Positions 12,061-24,559 of a stretch of 64,000 nucleotides of DNA are shown piece by piece. The notes below the pieces were generated by a model, which was given only the letters and a program-made list of their open reading frames with translations, did no database searches and was not told the DNA's origin. This DNA is from Stercorarius parasiticus (lineage: Eukaryota > Chordata > Aves > Charadriiformes > Stercorariidae): contig VWZL01000011.1 of assembly GCA_013396915.1 (NCBI GenBank), positions 93,401 through 157,400 on the forward strand, read 5' to 3'. Numbering within the stretch: the first letter of the stretch is position 1; every line of letters starts with the position of its first letter. Position numbers and translations under genes: made by a program.

Positions 12061-13389
12061 TATATTAACTCATTGAAACAACCAATTTTGGCAGCTGTTC
12101 TCATCCAGAAAATAGATAACATAAAATTCAATGACTTTTTCCCACAGCATCAGACAAATTTAAGCCACTTGTAACATCAATTTACAGAGAAGTGGCAGAC
12201 TTATAAATGACTTTAGCTTTATAGGTAACATGAAACAAACATATGGTGCAAGATATTTGGAAAGGCATTTATGAGTTCTGTAAAAATGCTATAATAAAGT
12301 TCTAACAAGGTTATTCCAGGGTACTTTGTCAATGCTGATAATTGTTCCTAACTCTTGGGTCAACTTTCAAACACTATTTACTAGTATCGATGGATTTCTC
12401 AGCTTTCCAGACTGTTTTGGTGCAGTCTATTTTTTTTCTTTAGCTGATATTGAAATATTGTTTTTAATTTTTAATTTTAAAAATTTAGATAAGTCTTTTA
12501 TTAGCTACAGTAAAACTTCTTAAAAATCATATTCCTAAATATCTATGAACTGATTATGTAAAAAGCTTTACATCTTATAGGCTGTTTGCTACAGAATTAG
12601 ACAAAATAATATTTAGTGTCTATCCAGAATAGTAAATACATTGCTGAAAATAAATACGAGCAAAAAATCCCATCAACCTATTTAATTTTTTTTTGGTGAC
12701 AGATCTTTCCCTCTTAACCACCAGCATTGTAGCCTGTTGCCCTATTCTGTAAGCCCTGCACGGGTCCTCGCTTTGCAGAGCTGCTGCTCACCCTTCACTG
12801 TGGCCATACCTTCACTGTTTAATCTTCAGCCTCACTCAGGAATGCAACTCAGTTTTTCAGAGTTGTCACATAAGCCTCTTGCTTCAGGAAAATACAGTAA
12901 ATGACAATCATAATACTGTGTATGAGACAACAAACAGGAGGTCTTATCTTAAGTGTCAGCTCCGATGATAATTAAAGTAGTCCAGGCTTCCTTAACATTG
13001 AATTAGCCCTCCTCCTTTCTCATGAAGTGGCAGATTAGGTGAAAATTCTTGGTATTGGTGTGTGCTAAAGGATATATATTTTGGGTTTTAGTATCCTCTT
13101 ACTTAAATATAACTACTAATGACAGTACATTCCTAAACACCAATCCTAAAAGGATTGTTTTGATAATCTATACTAGACAGAAAGTTTTGATGATAATTTT
13201 TTTTACTGAAGTCCATAGCTACTATAGAGATATAGAATATCTTGTGAATACCTTGATTTAGCAATGACACCTGTTGAAAATTAACCAGAAAATTATCCAG
13301 AAAAAATTAACCAGAAGCCTTCACCGATTGAAATATGCATTTCATTTAGAAAATCTCACCCATCTCTGGATGTTTGTTTCTGGATGGAT
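12061..13389. other. 1.33-kb segment enclosed by the 35-bp inverted repeat
   Basis: AT-rich DNA without a recognisable transposase, RNA or exon. It contains a three-copy tandem AAAATTA(A/T)CCAG motif at 13277-13314. Two open frames (12326-12523 and 13049-13261, +) are hydrophobic and domain-less, as expected of AT-rich noncoding DNA. If the arms were transposon termini this would be the cargo, but nothing in it supports that. Confidence 0.5.
13277..13314. repeat. Three tandem copies of a 12-14-bp unit
   Basis: AAAATTAACCAG, AAAATTATCCAG and AAAAAATTAACCAG follow each other without a gap. Local minisatellite. Confidence 0.75.
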
Positions 13390-13424
13390 GCTTTCAGACA
13401 ACTGAGGGTTGCCACTGAACACTT
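13390..13424 (-). repeat. 35-bp inverted-repeat arm, right
   Basis: Exact reverse complement of 12026-12060. It begins GCTTTCAGACA and ends CCACTGAACACTT. Bases outside the two arms (AAAATTAG on the left, TTGCCTTT on the right) are not a direct repeat, so no target-site duplication is visible. Confidence 0.9.
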
Positions 13425-16400
13425 TTGCCTTTTGGATTGATAAAAGAGTCTGTGGGGATGTACTGTAACTTACTGCCTTCTTTGGAGTTAGTTCACTTGT
13501 AGTATATAGCCATTCTACTTCATTTATTTCAGAATTAGATAACTAACTTTCCTTGATATGGTTAATTTATGAAAACTGGCACCCTGAATCTCTCCTTATG
13601 TCCCATTTTGAACTATGAGTCTAAGTTAAGTTAAAAGCAGATGGGACAAAAGAGTTTTTCCATTCCACAAATTCAAAAGTAAAACCATATACCATAATAA
13701 CCATCACTGTTTAAATAGAAGCTTATGAAGATGAGAGAAGTCTTTCAATCATTCTTTCCATTTTAATCTGATTTTAATCAGAATCTCCACATCAACATAA
13801 ACTCTAGTGTATTGTATATTACAATAACAATTGTTTCAAAAAAACGTTGCAGAAATACAGTTTAACAATATGGCACTTCAGTACAGATCAAAAAGTAAAG
13901 GCAGAGAAAGTTTATCTCATGATAGGAACATAAGAATATCAATATGAGAGCAAAGATACGTCTGCTTGGTATTCTGTCTGTGCTGTAAGCAAATGTCAAG
14001 GGAAGAATGTGAATGGGGTCAGGGTATATGATACTTCTCCTAATACTCTTCCAGGTTATATTTGCCATAAGATTCCTGAGGTAGATATGTTTTCTGTAAT
14101 ATATGTTTCACTTTTTAAAGAAGGAAAGGCTTCTTGTTGAACTTCACAGAATCAGTTGAAGGATTTGGGCAGGTCACCACCATTGCTGTTGTGTGAATGG
14201 AGGGATAATACTTGATTTCACTTCGCAGCTTTTGAAAATCTCTGCCCATGACTTTTAATTTCCTGTAGAACTTTAAATTGAAAAACAAGATTTTTCTTGT
14301 TTTGAAAACAAGATCCAAACAAGATTTTTCTATAATTATTTTCTGCCTGAGGCTTAACGGATAAAAACCTGAAATATTTAACGAGTGATTACTAATGCTT
14401 TTATAAATAAAGCCTACAATATTTGCTATGTAGACAGAGTGGTGTAGTAAAAATTCACCTCTGTATTCAGTTGGTACTCTCTGCAAATGCTAGGTGGTAG
14501 CTTATAGTAATTGCAATAGAGTAAATGAGAAAATCAATTTAGGTTCACTTGAAATACTTAATTGGCTCACCTGTATCCCTTTGGCCTAACTTTGATGAAT
14601 CCCCTCCTAACTGTTTTTTTCCCTTCCTTCTCAAAAGCTTTGTCAAAGACTTGGGCTCTAAAAGAACTTTGCTCTTACCAAATGCTAAGTTGTCACCCTT
14701 TACATTAATTTAGCTTGTTTTTTAAATTTCATTTATACTTCCAGGCTTCCTTACAAGCGCCTTTTGCTTTAACAAATTCAGTGCGTGTATCAAAGAGGTG
14801 GTAACATTCTGGAAGTAGATAGGAATTTAAAACATGAAAGAGTCTGTAATTGTACAGACTGAAAAAAAGGAAAACAGTAGTATCTGAATTCTGCAACTCG
14901 GAAGCGTAGAAGAACTTCCTGAAAGAGTGACAGTAACATGTACCCATGACACATGAGCTGGCTGAGGACCTAGCTGGGTCAAGGAGGTCAATGCTGGACA
15001 GCTATCTGTTTTTCACTCTAATGGCTCAGAAATACTGTATTAGAGGTGAAGGTCTCTTCTCATTTTAGTTATGCAGTCCCGTTAAGTCTAACTACTTCTC
15101 AATATGACCTGACATACCCAAGTCAACCTTACCAGTTTACCAGAAACTGTGCAGAAAATGGCAGCTATTCATGGTCTTTATGATGGCAATACTCCTAACG
15201 GTATTACCAGCTTGTCCCTCCTCTGAAGTCCTGTTATGAAAAAGAACCAAATCAAGAATCAAGGCTGCACTTTTTTTAGCAGGACATGTGAAGCAGGATA
15301 AGATTTGTAAGGCATCTCTAAATAAAACTTCTTCACCTTTTGGAATAAAACACAGAGATATGAAAGGAAAGATGAATAATTTAAGGCAGATACATCTTAG
15401 AGATGGAGTGTCTTGCCTTAAAAGCCTCTTTGGGTTATTACAGCTGGACGTCTCATCAATCATCAAAACGAAGAGTAAGGATGTAAAAGTAAGTACCCAA
15501 AACCAAAGAAAGAGAAAAAACTCTTCTCAATGGAGATATGTATTTTTTTAACAGTGTATAAAAAATCATGACAGAAACTGTTCTGGTTTTACCTCTGTTG
15601 AACAGCTTTTGCCCTATCCACTCTTTTTACTTTGATCAACAAGATTTACTCTTCTTTAGTGATGCATTTGAAGAGTGCAAAATAATAAAAATTGCCATAT
15701 TACTTTGATACCCAAAACTATGAAAAAAGACCATGTGGCCTCTAAACACATACTATGAAGTGAATTTACTTATATAGTCTCTATTTTTTTAACAATTTTA
15801 GAGAAATATAACCTTTTTTTTGTTGTTTAAATATGAATGCTATTTAAGCGATACAGAACAAAACAGACTTATTTGAAAGACAGCAAAGGAAACAATATTT
15901 ACTGCTCTTAATTAGATATATTTATAGTATAAATACTCTCTATTGTAGGTCTGTACCGTAGACATAAAGCTGCCTGCTGTAGGTAGCTGTGCACTGTTGA
16001 TGGAAAATTAATATCTTCATTGTATTTCCATAAAAAAGCTATTTGTATAATTTTACTCTTTATTTACCATCTTTAAAATGTTCCCTCTCTGGAAAAGTCA
16101 GACATTAAAATAGTAAAGTAGGAGTCTCTGTATACTTAATAACATATAAGCAAGAGAATATAAATTTTTCCAGTGAATGTATTAAGACTGTGGAGTTCAT
16201 TGTCCAGGATGGTGTTGGGAGATGTAAAATGAGAAAGATTAAAAGGGGTATTAAAAGCTTATAATGATACTGAGACTTTCCAGAGTTATTACACATAATA
16301 TCATATCTGTTTCAGACTTCAAATTAAACCTGAATTAGATTAGGACAAAAATTCATGGGGACATATTTCGCAATAGTGCCTTACCGGTTTTGGGTGATGA

Positions 16401-19400
16401 TGGGGGAGGATGTTTTTCTGAACATTTTCTATTGACCCTTGAAGGAGACAAGATATTGAATTAAACAGAGAGTAGGTAATCCAGCACAAAATCATTTATT
16501 GAAGGTGCTTTAAATTTGAAATTAATAAGCTAAATTTGATGGTGAAGAGCTTTGCACAGTGACACACTCTCAGGTGATGCTAGTTACCTAGAGTGAAGTC
16601 CCACCAGATCTCAGGTCATATAGGTATTCCACAGGCCTTCCCAGCTATAAGAACTTGTGCTTGGGAACAGTTTCATATCTCTAAGCTTTTTCCAAAAAAA
16701 AAAAGAAAAACCCAACAAAAACCAAATCAACTCCATAATCCACAATTCATTATGTTAAATTCATATTTAACATGGTTCTGTTCATGAAGTCCATTAACAT
16801 TATGGAACAAGAATAGACACACATCCAGCCAGGTCTCACAGCCACTAATGTTTAATTAGCTGTTTATTAGATAATCCATCTTTTATGGGATGTTCCCAAT
16901 ATTTAGATTTGACAGGCTATTATTCTAATGGTTAGTAGATTACTTTGGCTATTAAGTTGTTTTAGAATTAACTTTAGGATCTATCACTAATGGTTTTATA
17001 TGACAAAGGGGGCAAGATATGCATGTTTAAAGACTATTAAGCTAGAATCAAAGATTTCTCGTTGTTTGCAGTACACTTTGGATCAGAACATTGGAAAACA
17101 AGTTTAAGTTGGTTTCTATAAGCATGTGATAAAATAGGAAATCAAGTATATTATGTTTGACATTTTTGACATTTCTGAGAAATTTTATCAGAAAATTTAT
17201 TATCATCTTACTATGTAGGGTATTGTTCTATTGATGGAATTAACATCACTTTTCAGAAAAGGAAAAAGAAAAAGGGATTTTGGCAATACTTTAAGTTGTA
17301 CCAGTTCCAAGAAATTAGATGACATATCCCCTAACTGTTAGTTTCCTGCTCTTCCCACTACACTGCAGTGCATCCTGTTGTGTTTTACAATGAACTCTGT
17401 TAATCACTACATACATTTTTCAGTAGAGATGAGAATAACATGTCATTGTCATATGATGTGACATCTAATAATATACCCAAATACGACTTTATTAACAAAA
17501 TAATATATTTTAATAAAGACAAGATAATGTCTATGTACCCCAATATGTGAGCAGGATGGAAACATGTCAGTTTCTGTTGTTAATAGAAAATAAAAGAGTG
17601 TTTTGGGCTACCACTTATGTCTGCTTTTGGCCACCTGTGATTCCATATGCTACAGCCATGCAAAACTCTATAAATCAATGATAGCCTTCAGGTGGTTACA
17701 ACATGATTTAAGTCAGATCATCGAGGTCAGATCATACGATGGCAAGTTTTTTTTAATGAATGCATCACTGCCCATGTTGCCATAAATAAACCAAAGAACA
17801 AGCACATCTACTTTAAAAAAATGTATTTAGGAATGTCTCTGGTTTTCCAGTCCACAAGTGAAGAAACTTCATCCTAATAAAAGATTAAATGAAACTTAAA
17901 ATATCTTTTCTGCATATTCTTGACACAAATTTCCTTCTGTTTCTTGACACTGTTACCTGCTCTTTTTCCTAGCTCTGTGTCACCTAAGCTAATGAAAAGT
18001 CACAATGACTCAATTAACTATTAACAAGATGAGTATTGTAAGTGACTGCATTTTGTAGTCAACTAGTTATGACTATGATGTTAAGCATCACAAACAAAAG
18101 AACACACTAACATTGTCCTTGGAAATGTGAAAAAAAGGCAAAACATGGAATTCATTATCTTTCTCCTGGGGCAAGCAAATTTAATGTATCTGTCAATCAT
18201 TTTAAAACTATGACCACTGTACAGTCTCCCTAGGCAAATTTTTAATTTATACGCAATTATATTACAGATGTATTTTCCATATCTTACATAAATAACTTGC
18301 TAATATCTCCCAAGATTTTCAACAAATTGCAGAAAGAATCTTTTATTAATAATTCTGTTATAATTTAATGGTTCTGCTTGTCATAAGGTCATAGTTTTGG
18401 CTGCATTCCCTTAGGGAACCAATGCTGTATAAATTCTAAGTAAATTAGTTTAAATGAAAACAAATTAACAGTGAATCATGCAGACTGACCTTTACCTGCT
18501 AGTTGTAATGCAAGATTGTTAGCTGTAAGTCAGTAAATACTGCAGGATAAATGATTAATTTAAGCTTTATTCACATTAACATGAAGTAAATTTTAATTCA
18601 ACAAAGTACCCTGAATGGATTTCCTTTTATGAATATTATGAGTGGAAAGGAGACATATGAAAGTCAAGGAGTGGAGGAGGTGAAGTACTAGAAAGGATGG
18701 AAGAGATATAGTGCAGAACAAAACTGCCCTACGCAAGTTCGCACAGGCATATGTGATCTTTAGGGAGCACAAATAGGCACATCTAAAGCTTCTATTCACA
18801 GACAATCAGTAATTCTGTAACAGTAACAGCCCATTGTATCAGCTAGCTACTACTATTGTCAGGCACTTTGTGACTACTCCGTAAAAGATGGCATGCCCTA
18901 AAAATCACAGGTATTTCTGACTTTGAAATATACCCCTAGAAGCTGCGGGTCCTAAATGTGGCAGACAGACAATGTGGCCAAGTGCTTTGTTTAACTGCCA
19001 TTCAGTGAATTGTGCCTCTGGACGACAATAACAGTTATCAGAAAAATACAGGAAGATTTTAGATACCGGATATATGTCTTTTTGAAAAGAAAATAGCCAC
19101 GTTGTGTGAAGACGGTAAGCATGCTTATAACAGATATGGAGAAATGAAAGGCACAGAGACATTTAAATAATAAAAAAGTAAGCCCTGTTCACTGCAGCTT
19201 ATTAATGTTTTATTATCAATGACGTTATGAGATTTCTGGTGTGAAAGGCATGAATCTGAACTGCAGTAAGTGGGATGAGCTGGAAAGCAGGGCTGAAGCT
19301 CAGCAGTTTTGGATGGAAGGTTTTGGCACAGCTAAACAAGTGGTGCCATCTTTTAATATCCTAACATAGTGTGTAAAGAGGATGAGAGCTTCTCTCTTTC

Positions 19401-22400
19401 TGCTTAAATGAGTTAGAAAAACTACTGGTTCATTGGAACATGAGCTTTTGATGTTTTGTGCTTACATAGTGCTCCACAAGTCAGAGACCTGCTTATGAAG
19501 AAGGTCCATAGTTGTTATGATAAATCATAAACAAGTAGTAATAGCATAAAGAATGATGATAATATAATATCAAAAAGGCATTTTCTTCTAGGATTTAGGA
19601 GAGAGTGTAACTTCATATCTGTCAGTAGAGAAGAATATTTTTCATAAGAAGTAATACTGTTGTAACAAAAATTTGCCTTTGTGCAAGCTAAATTTTCTTC
19701 TGTGCTACTCAATGTGCTCTTGTAATCTATTAGGCTGTCAATTCTGTGTAAATTTATGATGTTCCTGAGAACTGATTTGTTATTCAAACATACTTAAGGC
19801 TTCCTTTTCTGTGTTTTTCGGATTACAAGGTGTTCCCCAAAATGTGCTAGGGAATAGTTCTTAAAAAATAAGACAAAGAAAGAAGATATTTATTTCATTT
19901 TTCGTAGCCTATGCATTTGTTCTGCCAGTATCTTCAGGATAAGTTTTTCTCTTAGTCTAAATGTCCATACTACTGATATTTTCACTATTTTTCCTAGGGA
20001 AGATTCCATGACATTTTTCATCTTCACTTGATGATGACTTTTCTATTTTTCATCTGGTACTGCCTTTTTTACATTTGACTCATAAACTCCAAAGATCTCT
20101 TAGGTAAGGAAGATCTCTTGCTCATTACAATATACAGCTTTCAATAGAACGCACAGCATTGTGCTACTCCCTGAAAGTTAGTACTGATTAACCTGATAGT
20201 ATTTGCATGTCTAACTATTTCTCCATGTATAATTCTAACTATAGTTTTTCAGAAAAACTGAGAAAAACTGCCTTTCATTTCCTCTACAGTGCTTAGCACG
20301 TCAGACTCAAGGTCCAAAAAAAGCCATTTACCAGATTAGACCAAAAGAGAGTGGTTATTTAAATCATCTTCTGCTTAATAATTGAGAATTTTCGAGTTCA
20401 TCCCAAGACATAAACATACTTCCCTATGTGCTCTTTTGGTCGATGACAAAGGAAAGCCATTTCGAGGTCAGAAGCTTTAGAAATGTCTCGTGTATGTCCA
20501 GACCACAACTGTGGCTGTGCACGCTTTTCAGCTATCCTTCTTTGGACAAAGAAGTACACGTTCCTGATGCATGTTCATCCACGCACATATGCACATGACA
20601 TCTACACAGTGTATATAAAAAGGGTACCTTATGAAAACCTTGGCTTGGAAAAGTATGTCTGAACAGCAAGCATTAAGTCACAATAAGATTGAGAGCTGAC
20701 CTCCCTAACACAGCAGGTACCTGGGCCTGTTTTGTCCATTATGAAATTTGTGTTAAGAATAATTCAGACAGTCTGACAGTTCCCTATTCTTAATCCTTCT
20801 AGGATTCATTTAATGGACAGCATTTGTAGTAGAAGAAACAGGTCTAGGAATTTGCTGACTGACATGTCAGCTGTCACTCCTCACGTATTATTGGACTCTT
20901 ACACTCATTATTAGGTTTTGCTATGATGATATGATGAAAAAACAGATATGAAGGTCTGTCATAGTTCTGCCTTTGCCTTATTTAACTTTACAAAGTCACA
21001 GGATTAAATAATTCAAGGTTTCCTGTATAGTACTTTTTATGTGCTTCAAGTGGAAAACTTAATTTCATAGTTCCTGAGATTCCATAAAAACCAAACATAA
21101 CAGATCCCTCCAAGCACCTAAATATTTTCATGTTAGGCAGACCAAGTCGTCACCCGATTTTACATCAGTCTAAGACACTGCAGTGAGATATTTTCCAAGA
21201 TGAGTTAGTGAACTATGAGAGATAACATTTTGCCGCCTCTGATTGTTATCCACAAGAAATTTTTGTAAGGTGGACTGTATGAAATTTTGTCCTAACTTTT
21301 TCTTTTTCTAACTCTAACCTCAGTGCTACTGCTCCTGGATTGCATAATGTCAAACAAGTCTAATACAAATAAAAATCCATTACTAGCAATTGATCTTTAC
21401 CAACATACTTCAAACTGGTCCAAAGTAATGCTAGATGACAGCCCGAAGATATTGAGAGTAAAATTAAAAACAATTGGGGTATATAGTTGGTGTTCAAGGT
21501 CTTGAAACTAGAGAATGTGATTTTATCCCACTCCTTATTCCCTTTCCTTGCTAAGAAAGAAATTATTCCTCTCAGAAAATGAAGTGTATCTACAGCACTG
21601 CTATTTCTTTAGTTATAGCAACGTCTCCAAACTATGCAGTCTATACTTGTGTGAATTAAATTCATTATCATTCAACTAAATGCCCTTGCTTTCTAAACTC
21701 CTTATTTTCCAACTGGCATGCCCATATATTCCCTTAAGATCTACTTATTGTTATTGTAGAAGCCTAAATACAGTCTGAACAAATAATTGAATATCTGTCC
21801 CAGTTTTTTAGATAACCTGCTAGACTAAGATTTAATTAATTTCATATGATTCACAGCAGCCTTTTTCCACTTGAATTCCTAAGCTGATAAGACAACTTTC
21901 TCAAACACTGGCAGTGTGTGTCAGGGTGCAGGGAGGACTGGTGGATCCCCATGGGCTAGATTATGGGATCTTCAGGATCTGCCCATGGGGCTAGGAGGGA
22001 CTGATGGCCCCAGACTGAGTTGAAATGGGGTCCTGGACTATAGGCAGGATTGGGAGAAGGCTTGGGGAAGGCTCTAGGGGAGGCTGAACCATAAAGCCCT
22101 AAACAAAAAGTCTGTTTTACTCAAGTACTATTGTCCCAAGGTGGCTAGCTAGAACACACATCTCAAAAGTGGAAGAATTAGCATCATTCTTATTTCTGAC
22201 AGCAGAGATTTTAGACTCATCTGCTGAAAGTACTAGACTGCATTGTGTTTTCAATTGCAGACTCTCTTACTGATGTAATGCTATCCATAGTACCAGGTAC
22301 CATGGATGACCCCTTCTGCCCTCAGTTCTTTTCAGTATAATACTGATTTTTCCCCATGTCAAAGGTATGTAGTGAATTCACCCCAAATTTATTAATAATT

Positions 22401-23182
22401 CTGGTAACAAATCCAGTTATTTTCATGGATTCAGTTTTTCCTTAGGAAGTCCACCAAGTCTTAATTCTATTCTTTTGTTTCTTAGCAATGGCATACAATA
22501 GAAATGTATCTTGTATTCAGATGTCACAATCAAGTTTCAGTATATTTGACTTGAGAAGGCTCAGAAATGTCTAGTAACTATTTTTAGATTCTTATTGCAA
22601 ATGAATGGAAGACAGTGGAAGGAATCCTACTGACAGCAATGATCCATGAATCCACTTCTAGTAGGAAAGATAAGGTTTTAAGGTAAGGTTTTTCAAGAGG
22701 AAATTTGAGCAATTTTCAAAACTTATTAAAGTGCTCTATAAATAGCCTTAATCTTCAATATTTTTTGTTAGTTCTTTCTTTGTTTCCTTTATTTCTTACA
22801 GACAACTTCACTTAGTGACTGAAAAGAGTAAAAGAAACATGCCCAAAGTAAAGAAAAATATTCTAGATAATTTCTTTTAAGATAGTACAATTTTCATGTT
22901 AACACTACAAAATTATACAGGTAAATAACTATTGTCTCAATCTGAATTCATATCTGCTGGTATAAAACTGCATTAGTACTCTTTTCTGCAATGATTACAC
23001 TGACTCTGAGTGGGGAGAAATTTGTCTTTTTCTATTTTTGTCAATCTAAAGCTTTCACAAATTTATATCAGAAGACTGTAAATGAATGTCATACAATGAG
23101 GGGTTGTGGAAAATAAAGACAGTTTTATGGCAGCTTTCATTTTCTTTCAACCTTTCATTATATTTCCACATCCCTGTTATTT
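13425..23182. other. Unannotated AT-rich non-coding stretch
   Basis: Nearly 10 kb with no recognised gene. Open frames are at most 123 codons (14115-14486, -) and none has a domain or good splice context. A local foldback-plus-repeat is at 14283-14330 (AACAAGATTTTTC twice with an intervening CTTGTTTT complement). A GC-richer degenerate repeat is at about 21931-22060. The rest looks like intron or gene-desert DNA. Confidence 0.6.
21931..22060. repeat. Degenerate GC-rich minisatellite, about two units of 62 bp
   Basis: GGGAGGACTGGTGG near 21931 recurs as AGGAGGGACTGATGG near 21993, each followed by a CCCCA box and later GGG(A/G)TC-T motifs. Identity by eye is only about two thirds. It is G-rich on the plus strand against an AT-rich background. 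Confidence 0.4.
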
Positions 23183-24500
23183 CATAGAATTATAGAATCA
23201 TAGAATGGTTTGGGTCAGAAAGGACCCTTAAAGTTCCAACCTCACTGCTGTGGAGAGAAACATCTTTCACCAGATCAGTTTGTTCAAAGCCCTGTCCAAC
23301 CTGACCTTGACTGTTTCCAGTTTCCACAGCTTCTCTGGGCAACTTGTTCCAGTGTCTCAGCACCTGCATTGTAAAAAATGTGTTCCTTATATCTAGTCTA
23401 AATCTTCTCACTTTTAGTTTAAAAACGTTACCCTTTCTCCTATCAACACAGGCCCTGGTAAAAAGTTTATCTCTGTCTTTCTTATAAGCCCCCTTTAAGT
23501 ATTGGAAGGCCACAATAAGGTCTCCAGAGCCGCCTTTTCTCCAGGCTGAGCAATGCCAACTCTCTTAGCCTTTCTCCATAAGAGAGATATTCCATCCCTC
23601 TGACAATTTTTGTGGCCTTCCTCTAGACCTGCTCCTGGTCCATGTCTTTCTTGTGCTGGAAAACCCAGACCTTTGTCTGGTAGTCCTTGGAGGTCAGTTC
23701 CACAGGGCCCTAATATTTCTTCTTGCAATGCCTTCAATCTTCTAATTCTCAATCCCTCTCCCTAATACAGCATAACCTGCTGAATTCCTCCTGCAGCTCC
23801 TTCACCTGCAGCCTGAGTCACCACCACAGCACAGCTTGCACAGGTAGACCTTCTACCCTCCTCCACCCAGGAGTGTGGGGCACGGACTTTACAGCCCTCC
23901 ATGAGGACAGTAGCTTCCCTGATAGGAAGCTCTGTCTGGGTGGCCACCTACACTTGCTCCAGGCTAGTCTGGCTAGGTACATGGTTCCCAACTGCTGCAG
24001 AGCACAGCCCTCACCCAGTCTCTGCCACTGTGCTTTTGATGATATCAAAGCACTTCTTAACAAGCCTTTCTAATTCCTTGGAGACCTCAAGCTGCTGGGT
24101 AGGTTTGCACAGCCAACAGCTAGCTGGGGTGACCATTGGGGCAGCAGCCTAAGCCTGCAGGTGAGCGGAGCAGGCAGCAGCCCCACAACTGGAAGAAGGT
24201 GCTGTCCTTCTCGCACCCTCCCACACAAACTGCCGCTCTGCTCCCCTCAGGCTCTGCTCCCTGTTTGATCTCCCTGGCCACATCACTCTCTAGGAGCTGG
24301 TTTGAAGTGGGACCACCAGTACCACACAACTGTCCCCTGCTTCCCTCATGGGACCCATTGCCTGCTGTCTGGTCCCTTCATACGCACAGCCCAAGGGTTC
24401 TGGGGTGACAGAACCCCTCTCAGACACTCCCTGGGGACTCTTCTCAGCACATGGCAATAACTGCTGCTGATGCTGATGCCACTACTCGCGTTGGCTTCCC
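23183..24500 (-). mobile_element. Chimeric or internally deleted CR1 LINE, minus strand
   Basis: The plus strand opens with the reverse of a CR1 tail (ATAGAATTATAGAATCATAGAATGG). On the minus strand the 3' part is the ORF2 C-terminus, with FQYLKGAYKKDRDKLFTRAC, then RRFRLDIRNTFFTMQVLRHW and NKLPREAVE. This 3' part reaches about 23665. Beyond about 23700 the minus strand encodes an ORF1-like piece (KVRAPHSWVEEGRRSTCASC followed by AVVVTQAAGE, stop codons nearby) and then GC-rich 5'-UTR-like sequence to about 24500. ORF1 end, endonuclease and reverse transcriptase are all missing between the two parts. This is either one element with a large internal deletion or two insertions in the same orientation. 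The ORF1 assignment rests on family memory and is less sure than the 3' end. Confidence 0.8.
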
Positions 24501-24522
24501 CACACAATAACCTGTGTATTTC

Positions 24523-24556
24523 ACATTAATGCATCTCAATTAACATTAATGCATCT
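24523..24556. repeat. 14-bp direct repeat, period 20
   Basis: ACATTAATGCATCT occurs at 24523-24536 and 24543-24556, just outside the left (5') edge of the minus-strand CR1. It may mark an insertion or slippage event there. Confidence 0.7.
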
Positions 24557-24559
24557 GAT

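Noticed and set aside
12026..13424. hAT-type transposon reading of the inverted repeat (CAGTGG inside the arm)
   Set aside because: If termini were at CAGTGG, the flanking 8 bp should be direct repeats; instead they continue the inverted complementarity, so no target duplication exists.
14115..14486. 123-codon minus-strand frame
   Set aside because: No domain, no splice context, AT-rich codon mix typical of chance.
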